64,000 nucleotides of DNA, taken from NCBI GenBank assembly GCA_050313895.1, contig JBNPMI010000003.1. The stretch is one strand, 5' to 3'. The notes under the pieces are model-generated. The model was not told the DNA's origin. It saw nothing but the letters and a program-made list of their open reading frames with translations, and searched no databases. This document shows positions 26,875-34,744 of this stretch, piece after piece. Each line of letters begins with the position of its first letter. The stretch's first letter is position 1. This stretch comes from JALFST01 sp022779285 (GTDB lineage Bacteria > Bacillota > Clostridia > Tissierellales > Peptoniphilaceae). The translations under genes and the position numbers were made by a program.

Positions 26875-26901
26875 TGGCGGGTTAACCCGCCATCAATAGG
26901 G
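26866..26901. terminator. 36-bp perfect palindrome at the left end of the IS
   Basis: Perfect inverted repeat from CCCTATTGATGGCGGGTT to its complement, followed on the + strand by CTCGTTTTT. It contains both the ribF stop (26872-26874) and the transposase stop (26882-26884). It can end transcription coming from ribF into the element and also the transposase transcript. Confidence 0.85.
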
Positions 26902-27832
26902 CTCGTTTTTCCATGGGGGTCAACCACCCCAAAGTTTGCATGGGGAGTCGATTCGACTTGTACAAGTAGCGTTTCATTTGCACAAGCAAATCTTCGTAGC
27001 TGTAGAATGACAGTCGTGAATAGAAGCGTTCGTTGTCATTGCGATGGCTGCGCTCCACCTTTCCATTGTGTCTTGGCGTCCTTGGGCGAATGAGTTGGTG
27101 TTTGATGCCCATTTCCTGGCAGAACCGGTCAAACGGGTGAGTCCGCTTTGTTTCTTGAAAATAGGTAAATTCAGTGCCGTTGTCCGTTTGTATGATTTTT
27201 GGCTGATAGCCAAAATGCCGGATCGCCATTTTGACAAATTCGATCGTGGAATACGAAGATTGCTCACGAAATGCATAGAGGAATCGTTCGCGGCTTGCCT
27301 CATCGATGACGGTATATTGGTAAAATTTATCGGGCATTTTTCCAACATAGCACGATGACGGGACGTATTTGACATCGAGCTGCCATTTTACGCCCAGTTT
27401 TTTCGGTGTATCGTAGGGCTTCGGCACATAAGGCTTCTTTTTCACAAGTTTTTCTTTATAAAAGCCCTGTTTGCGAAGAAAACGGAACAAAGAACACGGA
27501 TGCCGTTGGTAGCCACGTTGAAACTTCAGTTTTGCGTAGAGTTCCATGAGCGAGATGCCGGGATTGCGTCGGAGGAGGTTTCGAATCCAGGTCTGTTCTT
27601 GTGGCGTATGTGCATTGGGATGAGGACTTTTCGGTTTCTGAGAGCGGTCTCGTAAAGAATCCTTTGTGCCGTCAAATCGCCGATTCCAACGCATCAGGGA
27701 CGCTTTGGAGATCTTGTAGCGTTGGAAAACGAAGGCGAGGGAAAACCCTGCACGATACGTTTTGACCGCATGAAATCTTGTTTCCAAAGTGTGTGGCAAA
27801 TACCGCTGAGTTTTTGTTATACTTGTTGTCAT
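26882..27832 (-). CDS. Transposase, rve/DDE type
   Basis: The 316-residue transposase has an N-terminal helix-turn-helix region (about 15-60; ISKASLMRWNRRF), an Arg/Lys/Pro-rich linker and an integrase catalytic core. DDE residues are the Asp of KWQLDVKYVP, the Asp of IIQTDNGTEFT and the Glu of RHNGKVERSHR. The layout resembles IS481 transposases and the OrfB core of IS3. It is intact, with AAAGGA upstream of the ATG. No second open frame or frameshift site is seen in the element. Confidence 0.92.
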   Translation of the reverse strand: MTTSITKTQRYLPHTLETRFHAVKTYRAGFSLAFVFQRYKISKASLMRWNRRFDGTKDSLRDRSQKPKSPHPNAHTPQEQTWIRNLLRRNPGISLMELYAKLKFQRGYQRHPCSLFRFLRKQGFYKEKLVKKKPYVPKPYDTPKKLGVKWQLDVKYVPSSCYVGKMPDKFYQYTVIDEASRERFLYAFREQSSYSTIEFVKMAIRHFGYQPKIIQTDNGTEFTYFQETKRTHPFDRFCQEMGIKHQLIRPRTPRHNGKVERSHRNDNERFYSRLSFYSYEDLLVQMKRYLYKSNRLPMQTLGWLTPMEKRALLMAG

Positions 27833-27931
27833 AGAGAGAATCCTTTCTTTGTTTGCTGAATACTTTCATTGTATCGGATTTCTCTCTATTTTTTTTCTTC
27901 TTCTTGGTCTCACATCAATTGTATCGCTACA

Positions 27932-27957
27932 TTCGGGAAGAAAAAGAACGCAATGGA
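27932..27957 (+). repeat. Target-site duplication, right copy
   Basis: Exact copy of 26783-26808. In the ribF frame the bases after it, to the TGA at 27982-27984, give KIAIPNKL and stop, which is the original ribF end. Confidence 0.93.
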
Positions 27958-27961
27958 AAGA

Positions 27962-27997
27962 TTGCCATTCCTAACAAGCTTTGATATACTATTTAAG
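27962..27997 (+). promoter_or_regulatory. Promoter of rpsO
   Basis: TTGCCA at 27962-27967 and TATACT at 27985-27990 have a 17-base spacer. The -35 element lies in the old ribF end, just five bases right of the target duplication, so the insertion left the promoter intact. Confidence 0.75.
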
Positions 27998-28068
27998 TAC
28001 TTATGCTCTGTTTTCGGTACTCCGGCCTTTACAGAGCATGTAGTGAATTTCAAATGAAGGAGAAAAAT
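27997..28068 (+). promoter_or_regulatory. rpsO leader with hairpin, possible S15 autoregulatory site
   Basis: The leader contains an 8-base stem (ATGCTCTG 28003-28010, CAGAGCAT 28032-28039) that encloses a small CGG-TACT-CCG hairpin at 28015-28024. S15 is known to repress its own translation through leader structures in several bacteria. Whether this fold does so is inference. Confidence 0.4.
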
Positions 28069-28335
28069 ATGTTAACCAAAGAACAAAAGCAGGATATTAT
28101 TCGCACCTATGGCAAGGATGAGCATGATACGGGATCTCCTGAGGTTCAAATCGCTCTTCTTTCTCAGCGCATTTCAGAGCTTACCGATCATCTGAAGTCT
28201 CACAAGAAGGATAATCATTCCCGTCGCGGAATGTATATGCTGATCGGTCAGCGTCGCGGCCTTTTGAACTATCTCAAGCGCATCGATATCGAGCGTTACC
28301 GTGACATTGTTGCAAAATTAAATCTGAGAGGATAG
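28069..28335 (+). CDS. rpsO: Ribosomal protein uS15
   Basis: Primary 16S rRNA-binding protein of the 30S platform. The protein of 88 residues begins MLTKEQKQDIIRTYGKDEHD and holds DTGSPEVQIALLSQRI and the RRGLLNYLKRID helix, all family hallmarks. ATG 28069 follows GAAGGAG; a longer frame from 28003 lies in the leader. It is transcribed from its own promoter and closed by a terminator, and pnp follows. Confidence 0.98.
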   Translation: MLTKEQKQDIIRTYGKDEHDTGSPEVQIALLSQRISELTDHLKSHKKDNHSRRGMYMLIGQRRGLLNYLKRIDIERYRDIVAKLNLRG

Positions 28336-28338
28336 TGG

Positions 28339-28369
28339 AAAAAGGGTTGGCCACGCCAACCCTTTTTTT
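28339..28369 (+). terminator. Intrinsic terminator after rpsO
   Basis: An 11-base stem (28341-28351 with 28355-28365) closes a 3-base loop and is followed by T residues to 28369. Confidence 0.92.
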
Positions 28370-28383
28370 GTTTTATCAATTCA

Positions 28384-28420
28384 TTGTATTCTTTCTTTTA
28401 TTTAAGATATAATTATTCGA
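28384..28420 (+). promoter_or_regulatory. Promoter of pnp
   Basis: TTGTAT at 28384-28389 and TATAAT at 28408-28413, spacer 18. The expected start near 28420 gives a 60-base leader before the AGGAGG site of pnp. Confidence 0.7.
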
Positions 28421-28480
28421 TTGTTTATATTGAACAACTCGCAGAGTGCGAAGGGTGAAAAATCATCTATAGGAGGAACC

Positions 28481-30589
28481 ATGATTCGAGAATATGATTA
28501 TCAATCAACAGTAACCGACAATTCTTTCCACGTTACGATCGGAAAGGTTGCCGAACAGGCAAATGGTGAGTGTCTGGTGCAGGCGGGAGACACCGTTGTA
28601 CTGACAACGGCTGTGGCTTCCCGAGAAGCACGCGAGGGACAGGATTTCTTTCCGCTCACCTGTGATTATCAAGAAAAGCTTTATGCGGTGGGGCGTATTC
28701 CGGGCGGATATGTAAAAAGAGAAGGCCGCGGATCCCAGGAAGCGACGCTGAATGCACGCCAGATGGATCGTCCTCTGCGTCCTCTTTTTCCGGAGGGCTT
28801 TGTTAATGAGGTACAAATTATTGCGACGGTACTTTCGGTATCTCCGGAGGATCCGCCGGAAATCTGCGCTATGAACGGTTCCTCGATTGCCCTTTCCACC
28901 TCGGATATTCCGTTTCACGGACCTACAGGATCTGTGATTGTAGGGTACGTGGATGGGGAATATGTTATCAATCCCTCCGAAGCGTTAATGGAACGCTCGG
29001 AATTGAATTTGACTGTTTCCGGAACTGAGGATGCCATTATGATGGTGGAGGCAGGCGCCAATGAATTGTCTGAGGATGTGATGCTCGGCGCTATTCTATA
29101 CGGCCACGAGGAAATTAAATCCATCTGCCGTTTCATCAAAAAAATCATTGCGGAAATCGGCAAGGAGAAGATGGAATATACCGTCAATCGTCCTGATGAG
29201 CAGGTACGTGCGGATGTGGAGGCTTATGCCAAGGCGGAGCTGGTAGCTGCACTTCGTACAGATGACAAAATGGTTCGCGTCGAACGTGAAGAAGCAATTC
29301 GCAAGGATACATTCGCTCATTTTGAGGAGTTGGATGCGGAGGCTTTTGAAAAAAATAAGAAGGATATTCAGCAGGTATTGGATGATATCGTGCGCGATGA
29401 GGTACGCCGATTAATTACTGTAGATAAGGTTCGTGCGGATGGGCGTGCTATGGATGAAATTCGTCCATTATCCGCCGAGGTAGGCCTGCTTCCCAGAGTA
29501 CATGGAAGCGGTCTCTTTAAAAGAGGGCAAACGCAGGTGCTTTCCGTGGTCACATTAGGAGGCCCGCGTGATGTATTATACATTGATGGCTTGCATCAGG
29601 AGGAAATCGTAAAAAGCTATTTCCACCAGTACAATTTCCCTCCGTTTTCCGTAGGAGATGTGAAGCCGATGCGTTCGCCGGGTCGCCGTGAGATCGGCCA
29701 TGGAAACCTGGCAGAGCGTGCACTTTTGCCTGTTCTTCCTGATCACAGTGAATTTCCATATACGATTCGTGTGGTTTCGGAGGTGCTCAGCTCCAACGGA
29801 TCTTCCTCCCAGGCGTCCATCTGCGGCTCCACGCTTTCCTTGATGGATGCAGGAGTTCCCATTAAAGCACCGGTTGCAGGAATCGCTATGGGATTGATCA
29901 AGGAAGGAGAACACACCTCTATTTTGACGGACATTCAAGGCCTTGAGGATCATCTCGGAGATATGGATTTCAAGGTAGCGGGTACGGCCGAGGGCATTAC
30001 CGCGTTGCAGATGGATATCAAAATCGAGGGCATTGATCAGGAGATCATGAAAACCGCTTTAGCACAGGCAAAGAAGGCAAGATTTGAAATCTTGGACGTT
30101 TTACACGATGCCATTGCCGAGCCCAGAAAAAATCTGTCCAAATATGCTCCTCGCATACTTTCTCTTGATATTGATCCGGATAAAATTAGAGATGTAATCG
30201 GTAAAGGGGGAAAGACGATCAATGAGATCATTGCCCAAACCGGAGCGCAGATTGATACGGAGGATGATGGCCATATTACCATCTTGTCGGTAGACGGAGA
30301 AGGCGGAGAACGCGCCATGAAAATGATCCAGGACATTGTTCGTGAGGTAGAGGTTGGCGATGTGTACGAAGGAACCGTGAGCCGTATTCTTAAATTTGGA
30401 GCTTTTGTCGATATCGGCGGCGGAAAAGAGGGCATGATTCATATCTCTAAGCTGGAGCATCATCGTGTAGAAAAGGTAGAGGATGTTGTCAACATCGGCG
30501 ATAAGGTTAAGGTTAAGGTCATCGAGGTCGATGATCAGGGACGTATCAACCTTTCCCGAAAGGATCTTTTGCCGAAGGATGCGAAATAA
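28481..30589 (+). CDS. pnp: Polynucleotide phosphorylase
   Basis: 3'-to-5' phosphorolytic exoribonuclease, partner of RNase Y in mRNA decay. Two RNase PH domains (the second with FSVGDVKPMRSPGRREIGHG and the catalytic region near FKVAGTAEGITALQMDIK), then KH (IRDVIGKGGKTINEI) and S1 (EGTVSRILKFGAFVDIGGG) domains, in 702 residues. The start ATG 28481 (MIREYDYQS) follows AGGAGGAACC. It is 145 bases after rpsO, the usual neighbour. Confidence 0.98.
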   Translation: MIREYDYQSTVTDNSFHVTIGKVAEQANGECLVQAGDTVVLTTAVASREAREGQDFFPLTCDYQEKLYAVGRIPGGYVKREGRGSQEATLNARQMDRPLRPLFPEGFVNEVQIIATVLSVSPEDPPEICAMNGSSIALSTSDIPFHGPTGSVIVGYVDGEYVINPSEALMERSELNLTVSGTEDAIMMVEAGANELSEDVMLGAILYGHEEIKSICRFIKKIIAEIGKEKMEYTVNRPDEQVRADVEAYAKAELVAALRTDDKMVRVEREEAIRKDTFAHFEELDAEAFEKNKKDIQQVLDDIVRDEVRRLITVDKVRADGRAMDEIRPLSAEVGLLPRVHGSGLFKRGQTQVLSVVTLGGPRDVLYIDGLHQEEIVKSYFHQYNFPPFSVGDVKPMRSPGRREIGHGNLAERALLPVLPDHSEFPYTIRVVSEVLSSNGSSSQASICGSTLSLMDAGVPIKAPVAGIAMGLIKEGEHTSILTDIQGLEDHLGDMDFKVAGTAEGITALQMDIKIEGIDQEIMKTALAQAKKARFEILDVLHDAIAEPRKNLSKYAPRILSLDIDPDKIRDVIGKGGKTINEIIAQTGAQIDTEDDGHITILSVDGEGGERAMKMIQDIVREVEVGDVYEGTVSRILKFGAFVDIGGGKEGMIHISKLEHHRVEKVEDVVNIGDKVKVKVIEVDDQGRINLSRKDLLPKDAK

Positions 30590-30711
30590 CGGGAAACAGT
30601 ATTGAACAATTTCAGACGCTTTCGATTCGATTTTTCTGTATGGAGGAATGGGTCGGAAGCGTTTTTTCGTCATGGAATATGATATAATATTGAACATGAA
30701 TGGGAGGCGAC

Positions 30712-33042
30712 ATGGCAGGACGAAGCGCGACAAAGCGAAAGAAAAATCCAGAAAACGGGAATCGAAATATCATTATCGGGATTGCTCTGGTTCTATTTTT
30801 CACCATCTGCGCATCTGTATATTTCCGATCGCAGACCGGTTTTTTGGGGAAATCGCTTGGATCTTTTTTCTTCAAAATGTTCGGTTTTTGGATGTATTTT
30901 TTACCTCCGCTTTCCCTTTTGATCGCGATTCCGATTGCTTTGGGCAAAATGAAAGGGAGATTGCGTACGACCGTCTTCTTTCTTTGCGGTCTGTATTTTT
31001 GTGCTCTCTTGATCAGCGGCATGCAGCACTGGCCTGATGGATCCTTAAAAACAACGCTGGATTTAGCGGCGGAGCAGGGGATGTTTGCAAAAGGATCCGG
31101 CTTGATTGGTGCTTTTTTTACTTTTTTATTTATGCGCATGATTGGAAAAATTGGAATCATCCTCTTTACGATGTTGATCGTGTTTTTCTTTTTCTTACAT
31201 CTCATGCAAATTTCCCTGATTGATTTTTTCCATACAGCTTCTGCAGGAATCGCTCGTTTATGGAATGCAGTCTGCACAAAAATAAAAGAGAATGCGGAAC
31301 GAAGAAAACAATTGAAACAGGAAAAAGCATCGGAGATCTTGTCGCAAAAGGCTGCTGCTCGGCAGAGAAAGCCTTTCCGGGATGGGGAGAGCTCCGTTAT
31401 GCAAGCTGAGGAGACGTCTTCCGGGGATATGTCTGCGGATGAGCGCCGTCCGATTCAAATTAAAAATTATATGCAGGATGCCGCTGCCATGGCGAATGAG
31501 CTCGATGCAGAAAAAAATCCATCTGAAGATACACCTGAGCAGCAGGAAGCGTGGGAAGGATCTCAGCTTTCTGTAGAAAATCTTGGATTCGAGGTAGCCG
31601 AGGATCCGATACTCTATACGCCGCCTCCCATTGAGCTCTTAAAAGCAACGGCACGTCAGGCGGACTTTGATGAATCCGTCTTAAAAAAACAGGCAGCGAT
31701 TATTGAAAAAACTCTGGATTCGTTCGGCATTCAATCTGAGGTTGTGTCCATACAAAGAGGTCCTGCGGTCGCGTTGTTCGAGCTGAAGCCGCAGGCAGGA
31801 GTTAAGGTCAGTCGAATCACCAATCTTGCAGACGATCTTGCACTGGCTCTGGCTGCACAGGATATACGTATCGAAGCTCCTATTCCGGGAAAGCCGTATG
31901 TAGGTATCGAGGTTCCCAACCCCGTGGCAGAGACAGTAGGTCTTCGTGAGCAGCTTTTGACGGAAGAATTTATAGAAACCAATGACCGCATTCCTGTAGC
32001 TTTAGGACAAAGCATAGAAGGAAAGCCAGTTATTGCACAGATTGCAAAAATGCCGCATCTTCTCATTGCAGGAACAACAGGCTCCGGAAAATCAGTATGT
32101 ATCAATACCATTATCATCAGTATTTTATATAAGTATTCTCCGGAGGAAGTACGTCTGATTCTGATTGATCCGAAGGTGGTTGAGCTTTCCGTATATAACA
32201 GCATTCCGCATCTGCTGATCCCCGTAGTGACCGATGCACGTAAGGCAAGCCGCGCTCTTTATATGGCTGTGCAGGAGATGGAAAGACGCTTTCGCCTGTT
32301 CTCCCAATATTCTGTACGTGACATTGACAGCTATCGGGAGCGCAGGACTGTTGAGACAGATATGGAAAATCTTCCCTATATCGTCGTCATTGTAGACGAG
32401 TTGTCGGATCTTATGATGGTAGCTTCTAAGGATGTGGAGGCTCATATCACCCGATTAGCGCAAATGGCGCGTGCCTGCGGAATTCACCTGATTATTGCCA
32501 CGCAAAGACCGTCTGTCGATGTGATTACCGGTACGATTAAGGCCAATATTACCTCTCGAATATCCTTCCAAGTCTCATCCGGAATCGATTCAAGAACCAT
32601 TCTTGACCAAACAGGTGCAGAGAGACTGCTCGGAAAGGGAGATATGCTGTATTTTCCCAGCACATATACGAAGCCGAAGCGGGTTCAGGGAGCATTTGTA
32701 AGCGATCGTGAGGTGCAAAATGTGGTGCAGTTTTTAAAGGACAATCATGAGGTGCACTACGATAAAAATCTGATGAAGTCCATCGATAAATCCTCAGAGT
32801 CTTCCGCAGAGGGGGATAAGGGCGATGAGGTCCGGGATGCGCTCATGGATGAGGTGATTGAGTTTATCAGTCATGAGGACACGACCTCAATCAGCGGTTT
32901 GCAAAGACGCTTTCGCATTGGTTATTCTCGTGCAGGGCGTATTATCGATGATTTAGAGAGCATGGGATATATTTCCGGCCAGGACGGATCCAAGCCGCGT
33001 GAGGTGTTGATCCGCGAGGAGAACCAAGGGAGTGAAGAATGA
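30712..33042 (+). CDS. ftsK: DNA translocase FtsK/SpoIIIE
   Basis: Membrane-anchored hexameric ATPase that pumps chromosomal DNA through the division septum. Four membrane segments lie in residues 20-170, then an acidic/polar linker to about 290. The motor domain has Walker A AGTTGSGKSVCINT and Walker B YIVVIVDELSDLMM. A C-terminal gamma winged helix (VIEFISHEDTTSISGLQRRF) reads KOPS/SRS sites. It has 776 residues. I use ATG 30712 because GGGAGG stands before it; ATG 30700 is in frame and would add four residues. A TATAAT at 30672-30677 may belong to its promoter. It overlaps pgsA by four bases. Confidence 0.95.
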   Translation: MAGRSATKRKKNPENGNRNIIIGIALVLFFTICASVYFRSQTGFLGKSLGSFFFKMFGFWMYFLPPLSLLIAIPIALGKMKGRLRTTVFFLCGLYFCALLISGMQHWPDGSLKTTLDLAAEQGMFAKGSGLIGAFFTFLFMRMIGKIGIILFTMLIVFFFFLHLMQISLIDFFHTASAGIARLWNAVCTKIKENAERRKQLKQEKASEILSQKAAARQRKPFRDGESSVMQAEETSSGDMSADERRPIQIKNYMQDAAAMANELDAEKNPSEDTPEQQEAWEGSQLSVENLGFEVAEDPILYTPPPIELLKATARQADFDESVLKKQAAIIEKTLDSFGIQSEVVSIQRGPAVALFELKPQAGVKVSRITNLADDLALALAAQDIRIEAPIPGKPYVGIEVPNPVAETVGLREQLLTEEFIETNDRIPVALGQSIEGKPVIAQIAKMPHLLIAGTTGSGKSVCINTIIISILYKYSPEEVRLILIDPKVVELSVYNSIPHLLIPVVTDARKASRALYMAVQEMERRFRLFSQYSVRDIDSYRERRTVETDMENLPYIVVIVDELSDLMMVASKDVEAHITRLAQMARACGIHLIIATQRPSVDVITGTIKANITSRISFQVSSGIDSRTILDQTGAERLLGKGDMLYFPSTYTKPKRVQGAFVSDREVQNVVQFLKDNHEVHYDKNLMKSIDKSSESSAEGDKGDEVRDALMDEVIEFISHEDTTSISGLQRRFRIGYSRAGRIIDDLESMGYISGQDGSKPREVLIREENQGSEE

Positions 33043-33584
33043 ATTTACCCAATAAAATTACGATGGCACGATTTTTGTTGATTCCCGTCTTTGTTGTACT
33101 TTATATCACGATGGACTCCTCGAGTCCGCTTCCGCTGATCGTTTTTGCACTGGCATCGTTCACGGATTTTTTAGATGGAGCGATCGCCAGAAAATATCGT
33201 CTGGTAACAACATTCGGCAAGTTTATGGATCCCCTGGTCGATAAGATTCTCACTATTGCCGCTTTTGTTTTATTGGTACAATCCGGAGATATCTCGGGGT
33301 GGATTGTCATCATTATCATCGCACGTGAGCTCGTGATTACGGGATTTCGTACGATTGCGGCTTCCAACGGAGTCACCATTGCGGCATCTTCATGGGGAAA
33401 ATTTAAGACCAATGCACAAATGTTTACAATTCTCTATTTTCTTGCTGAGGATAATCTCTTAGCAAAGGTCAAAATGCCATGGTTGGGAACGGGGTTATTG
33501 TATCTCGCGCTTGCACTTACCATCATCTCAGGTCTGGACTACATTATCAGGAACCTTCATGTATTAGATCTCGAAAATATATAA
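33039..33584 (+). CDS. pgsA: CDP-diacylglycerol-glycerol-3-phosphate 3-phosphatidyltransferase PgsA
   Basis: Makes phosphatidylglycerol phosphate from CDP-diacylglycerol, downstream of CdsA. The CDP-alcohol phosphotransferase signature is complete: DFLDGAIARKY followed by FGKFMDPLVDK (about residues 45-70). The 181 residues include several membrane helices. It overlaps ftsK with ATGA and is 18 bases before recA, the standard pgsA-recA order. Confidence 0.97.
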   Translation: MNLPNKITMARFLLIPVFVVLYITMDSSSPLPLIVFALASFTDFLDGAIARKYRLVTTFGKFMDPLVDKILTIAAFVLLVQSGDISGWIVIIIIARELVITGFRTIAASNGVTIAASSWGKFKTNAQMFTILYFLAEDNLLAKVKMPWLGTGLLYLALALTIISGLDYIIRNLHVLDLENI

Positions 33585-33602
33585 TTTAAGAGAGGAGTTT
33601 TT

Positions 33603-34700
33603 ATGGCTTTATCCAATATGAAGCAATCAGATAAAGAAAAGGCGCTGAAAGAAGCCTTTGTGAAAATTGAAAGGCAATTTGGCAAGGGTGCGGTGATGAA
33701 ATTGAGTGATCGTCCCGTTGTCAATATTGATGTGATTCCCACGGGAGCAATCAATCTCGATATTGCCCTTGGAATCGGCGGACTGCCACGTGGCAGAATT
33801 GTAGAGATTTACGGGCCGGAAAGCTCAGGCAAGACAACGTTGGCACTGGAATGTGTAGCACAAGCGCAGAAGCAGGGCGGTATTGCGGCATTTATTGATG
33901 CTGAGCACGCCTTGGATGTCACATATGCGAAAGCGCTGGGTGTTGATATTGACAATCTGGTTCTTTCTCAGCCGGATGACGGAGAGCAGGCACTTGAAAT
34001 CTGTGAGAGCCTCGTGCGTTCCAACGCCATTGATATTCTTATTGTGGATTCGGTTGCCGCACTCGTACCGAAGGCGGAAATTGAGGGTGAGATGGGCGAT
34101 ACACACGTAGGCCTTTTGGCGCGTCTGATGAGTCAGGCTCTTCGCAAGCTGACTCCTGCCGTTTCCAAATCCAATACAACCGTTGTATTCCTCAATCAGA
34201 TCCGCCAAAAGATCGGGATTAGTTATGGGAATCCCGAGGTTACCACAGGAGGAATCGCTTTGAAGTTCTATTCCACCATCCGGCTGGAAATTCGCCGTGG
34301 TGAACAGATAAAAAATGGCGAGGATGTTATCGGAAATCGTACGAAAGTGAAGGTTGTCAAGAATAAGGTCGCACCTCCATTCAAACGAGTGGAGTTTGAC
34401 ATCATGTACGGTACCGGCATTTCTCAAATTGGGACTCTGCTGGATACCGCATATGATTTTGGGATTGTGGAGCGCTCCGGAGCTTGGTATAGCTATAACG
34501 GAGAAAAATTAGGTCAGGGACGTGAAAATGCAAAAAAGTATTTGGATGAGAATCCGAATATTGCGTCCGAGATTGATCAGAAGGTTCGCATTCTCATCGA
34601 TCAGCACCGGGGAAAATCAGAAACATCAACACCACAGTCTGCTCCGAGCGAAAGCAAGGGAGACGACTCTGACAGTGATGAGTTCTTTGAGGTGGAATGA
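33603..34700 (+). CDS. recA: Recombinase RecA
   Basis: Strand-exchange protein and co-protease that triggers LexA self-cleavage. Walker A is GPESSGKTT, and FIDAEHALDVTYA and the loop FLNQIRQKIG are conserved. The C-terminus is acidic after about residue 340. The length is 365 residues. A GAGAGGAG site precedes the ATG. Upstream I see a TATAAT-like element near 33578 but no GAAC-N4-GTTC box in the pgsA-recA gap, so SOS control of recA is not evident here, in contrast to yneA at 53.9-54.3 kb. Confidence 0.98.
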   Translation: MALSNMKQSDKEKALKEAFVKIERQFGKGAVMKLSDRPVVNIDVIPTGAINLDIALGIGGLPRGRIVEIYGPESSGKTTLALECVAQAQKQGGIAAFIDAEHALDVTYAKALGVDIDNLVLSQPDDGEQALEICESLVRSNAIDILIVDSVAALVPKAEIEGEMGDTHVGLLARLMSQALRKLTPAVSKSNTTVVFLNQIRQKIGISYGNPEVTTGGIALKFYSTIRLEIRRGEQIKNGEDVIGNRTKVKVVKNKVAPPFKRVEFDIMYGTGISQIGTLLDTAYDFGIVERSGAWYSYNGEKLGQGRENAKKYLDENPNIASEIDQKVRILIDQHRGKSETSTPQSAPSESKGDDSDSDEFFEVE

Positions 34701-34744
34701 TCAAATTTGAAATGTAAGAAAGAATTTATGAGAAAGGAGGGAAT

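Larger units (their letters stand above)
26809..27931. mobile_element. Insertion sequence with DDE (IS481/IS1202-like) transposase
   Basis: About 1,123 bp, with ends TGTA...TACA. The left end (26809-26836) and the reverse complement of the right end (27904-27931) match at 21 of 28 positions, including an unbroken inner block TGATGTGAGACCAA. One transposase gene on the - strand fills the element. It is flanked by a 26-27 bp direct repeat and interrupts ribF, so both boundaries can be set to within one base. A 36-bp palindrome near the left end acts as a terminator. Such a long duplication is outside the 4-15 bp I know for IS481 and recalls the IS1202 group; family assignment is open. Confidence 0.9.

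Noticed and set aside
27932..27984. A small separate gene fragment after the IS
   Set aside because: It is the displaced end of ribF, with no start codon or ribosome binding site of its own.
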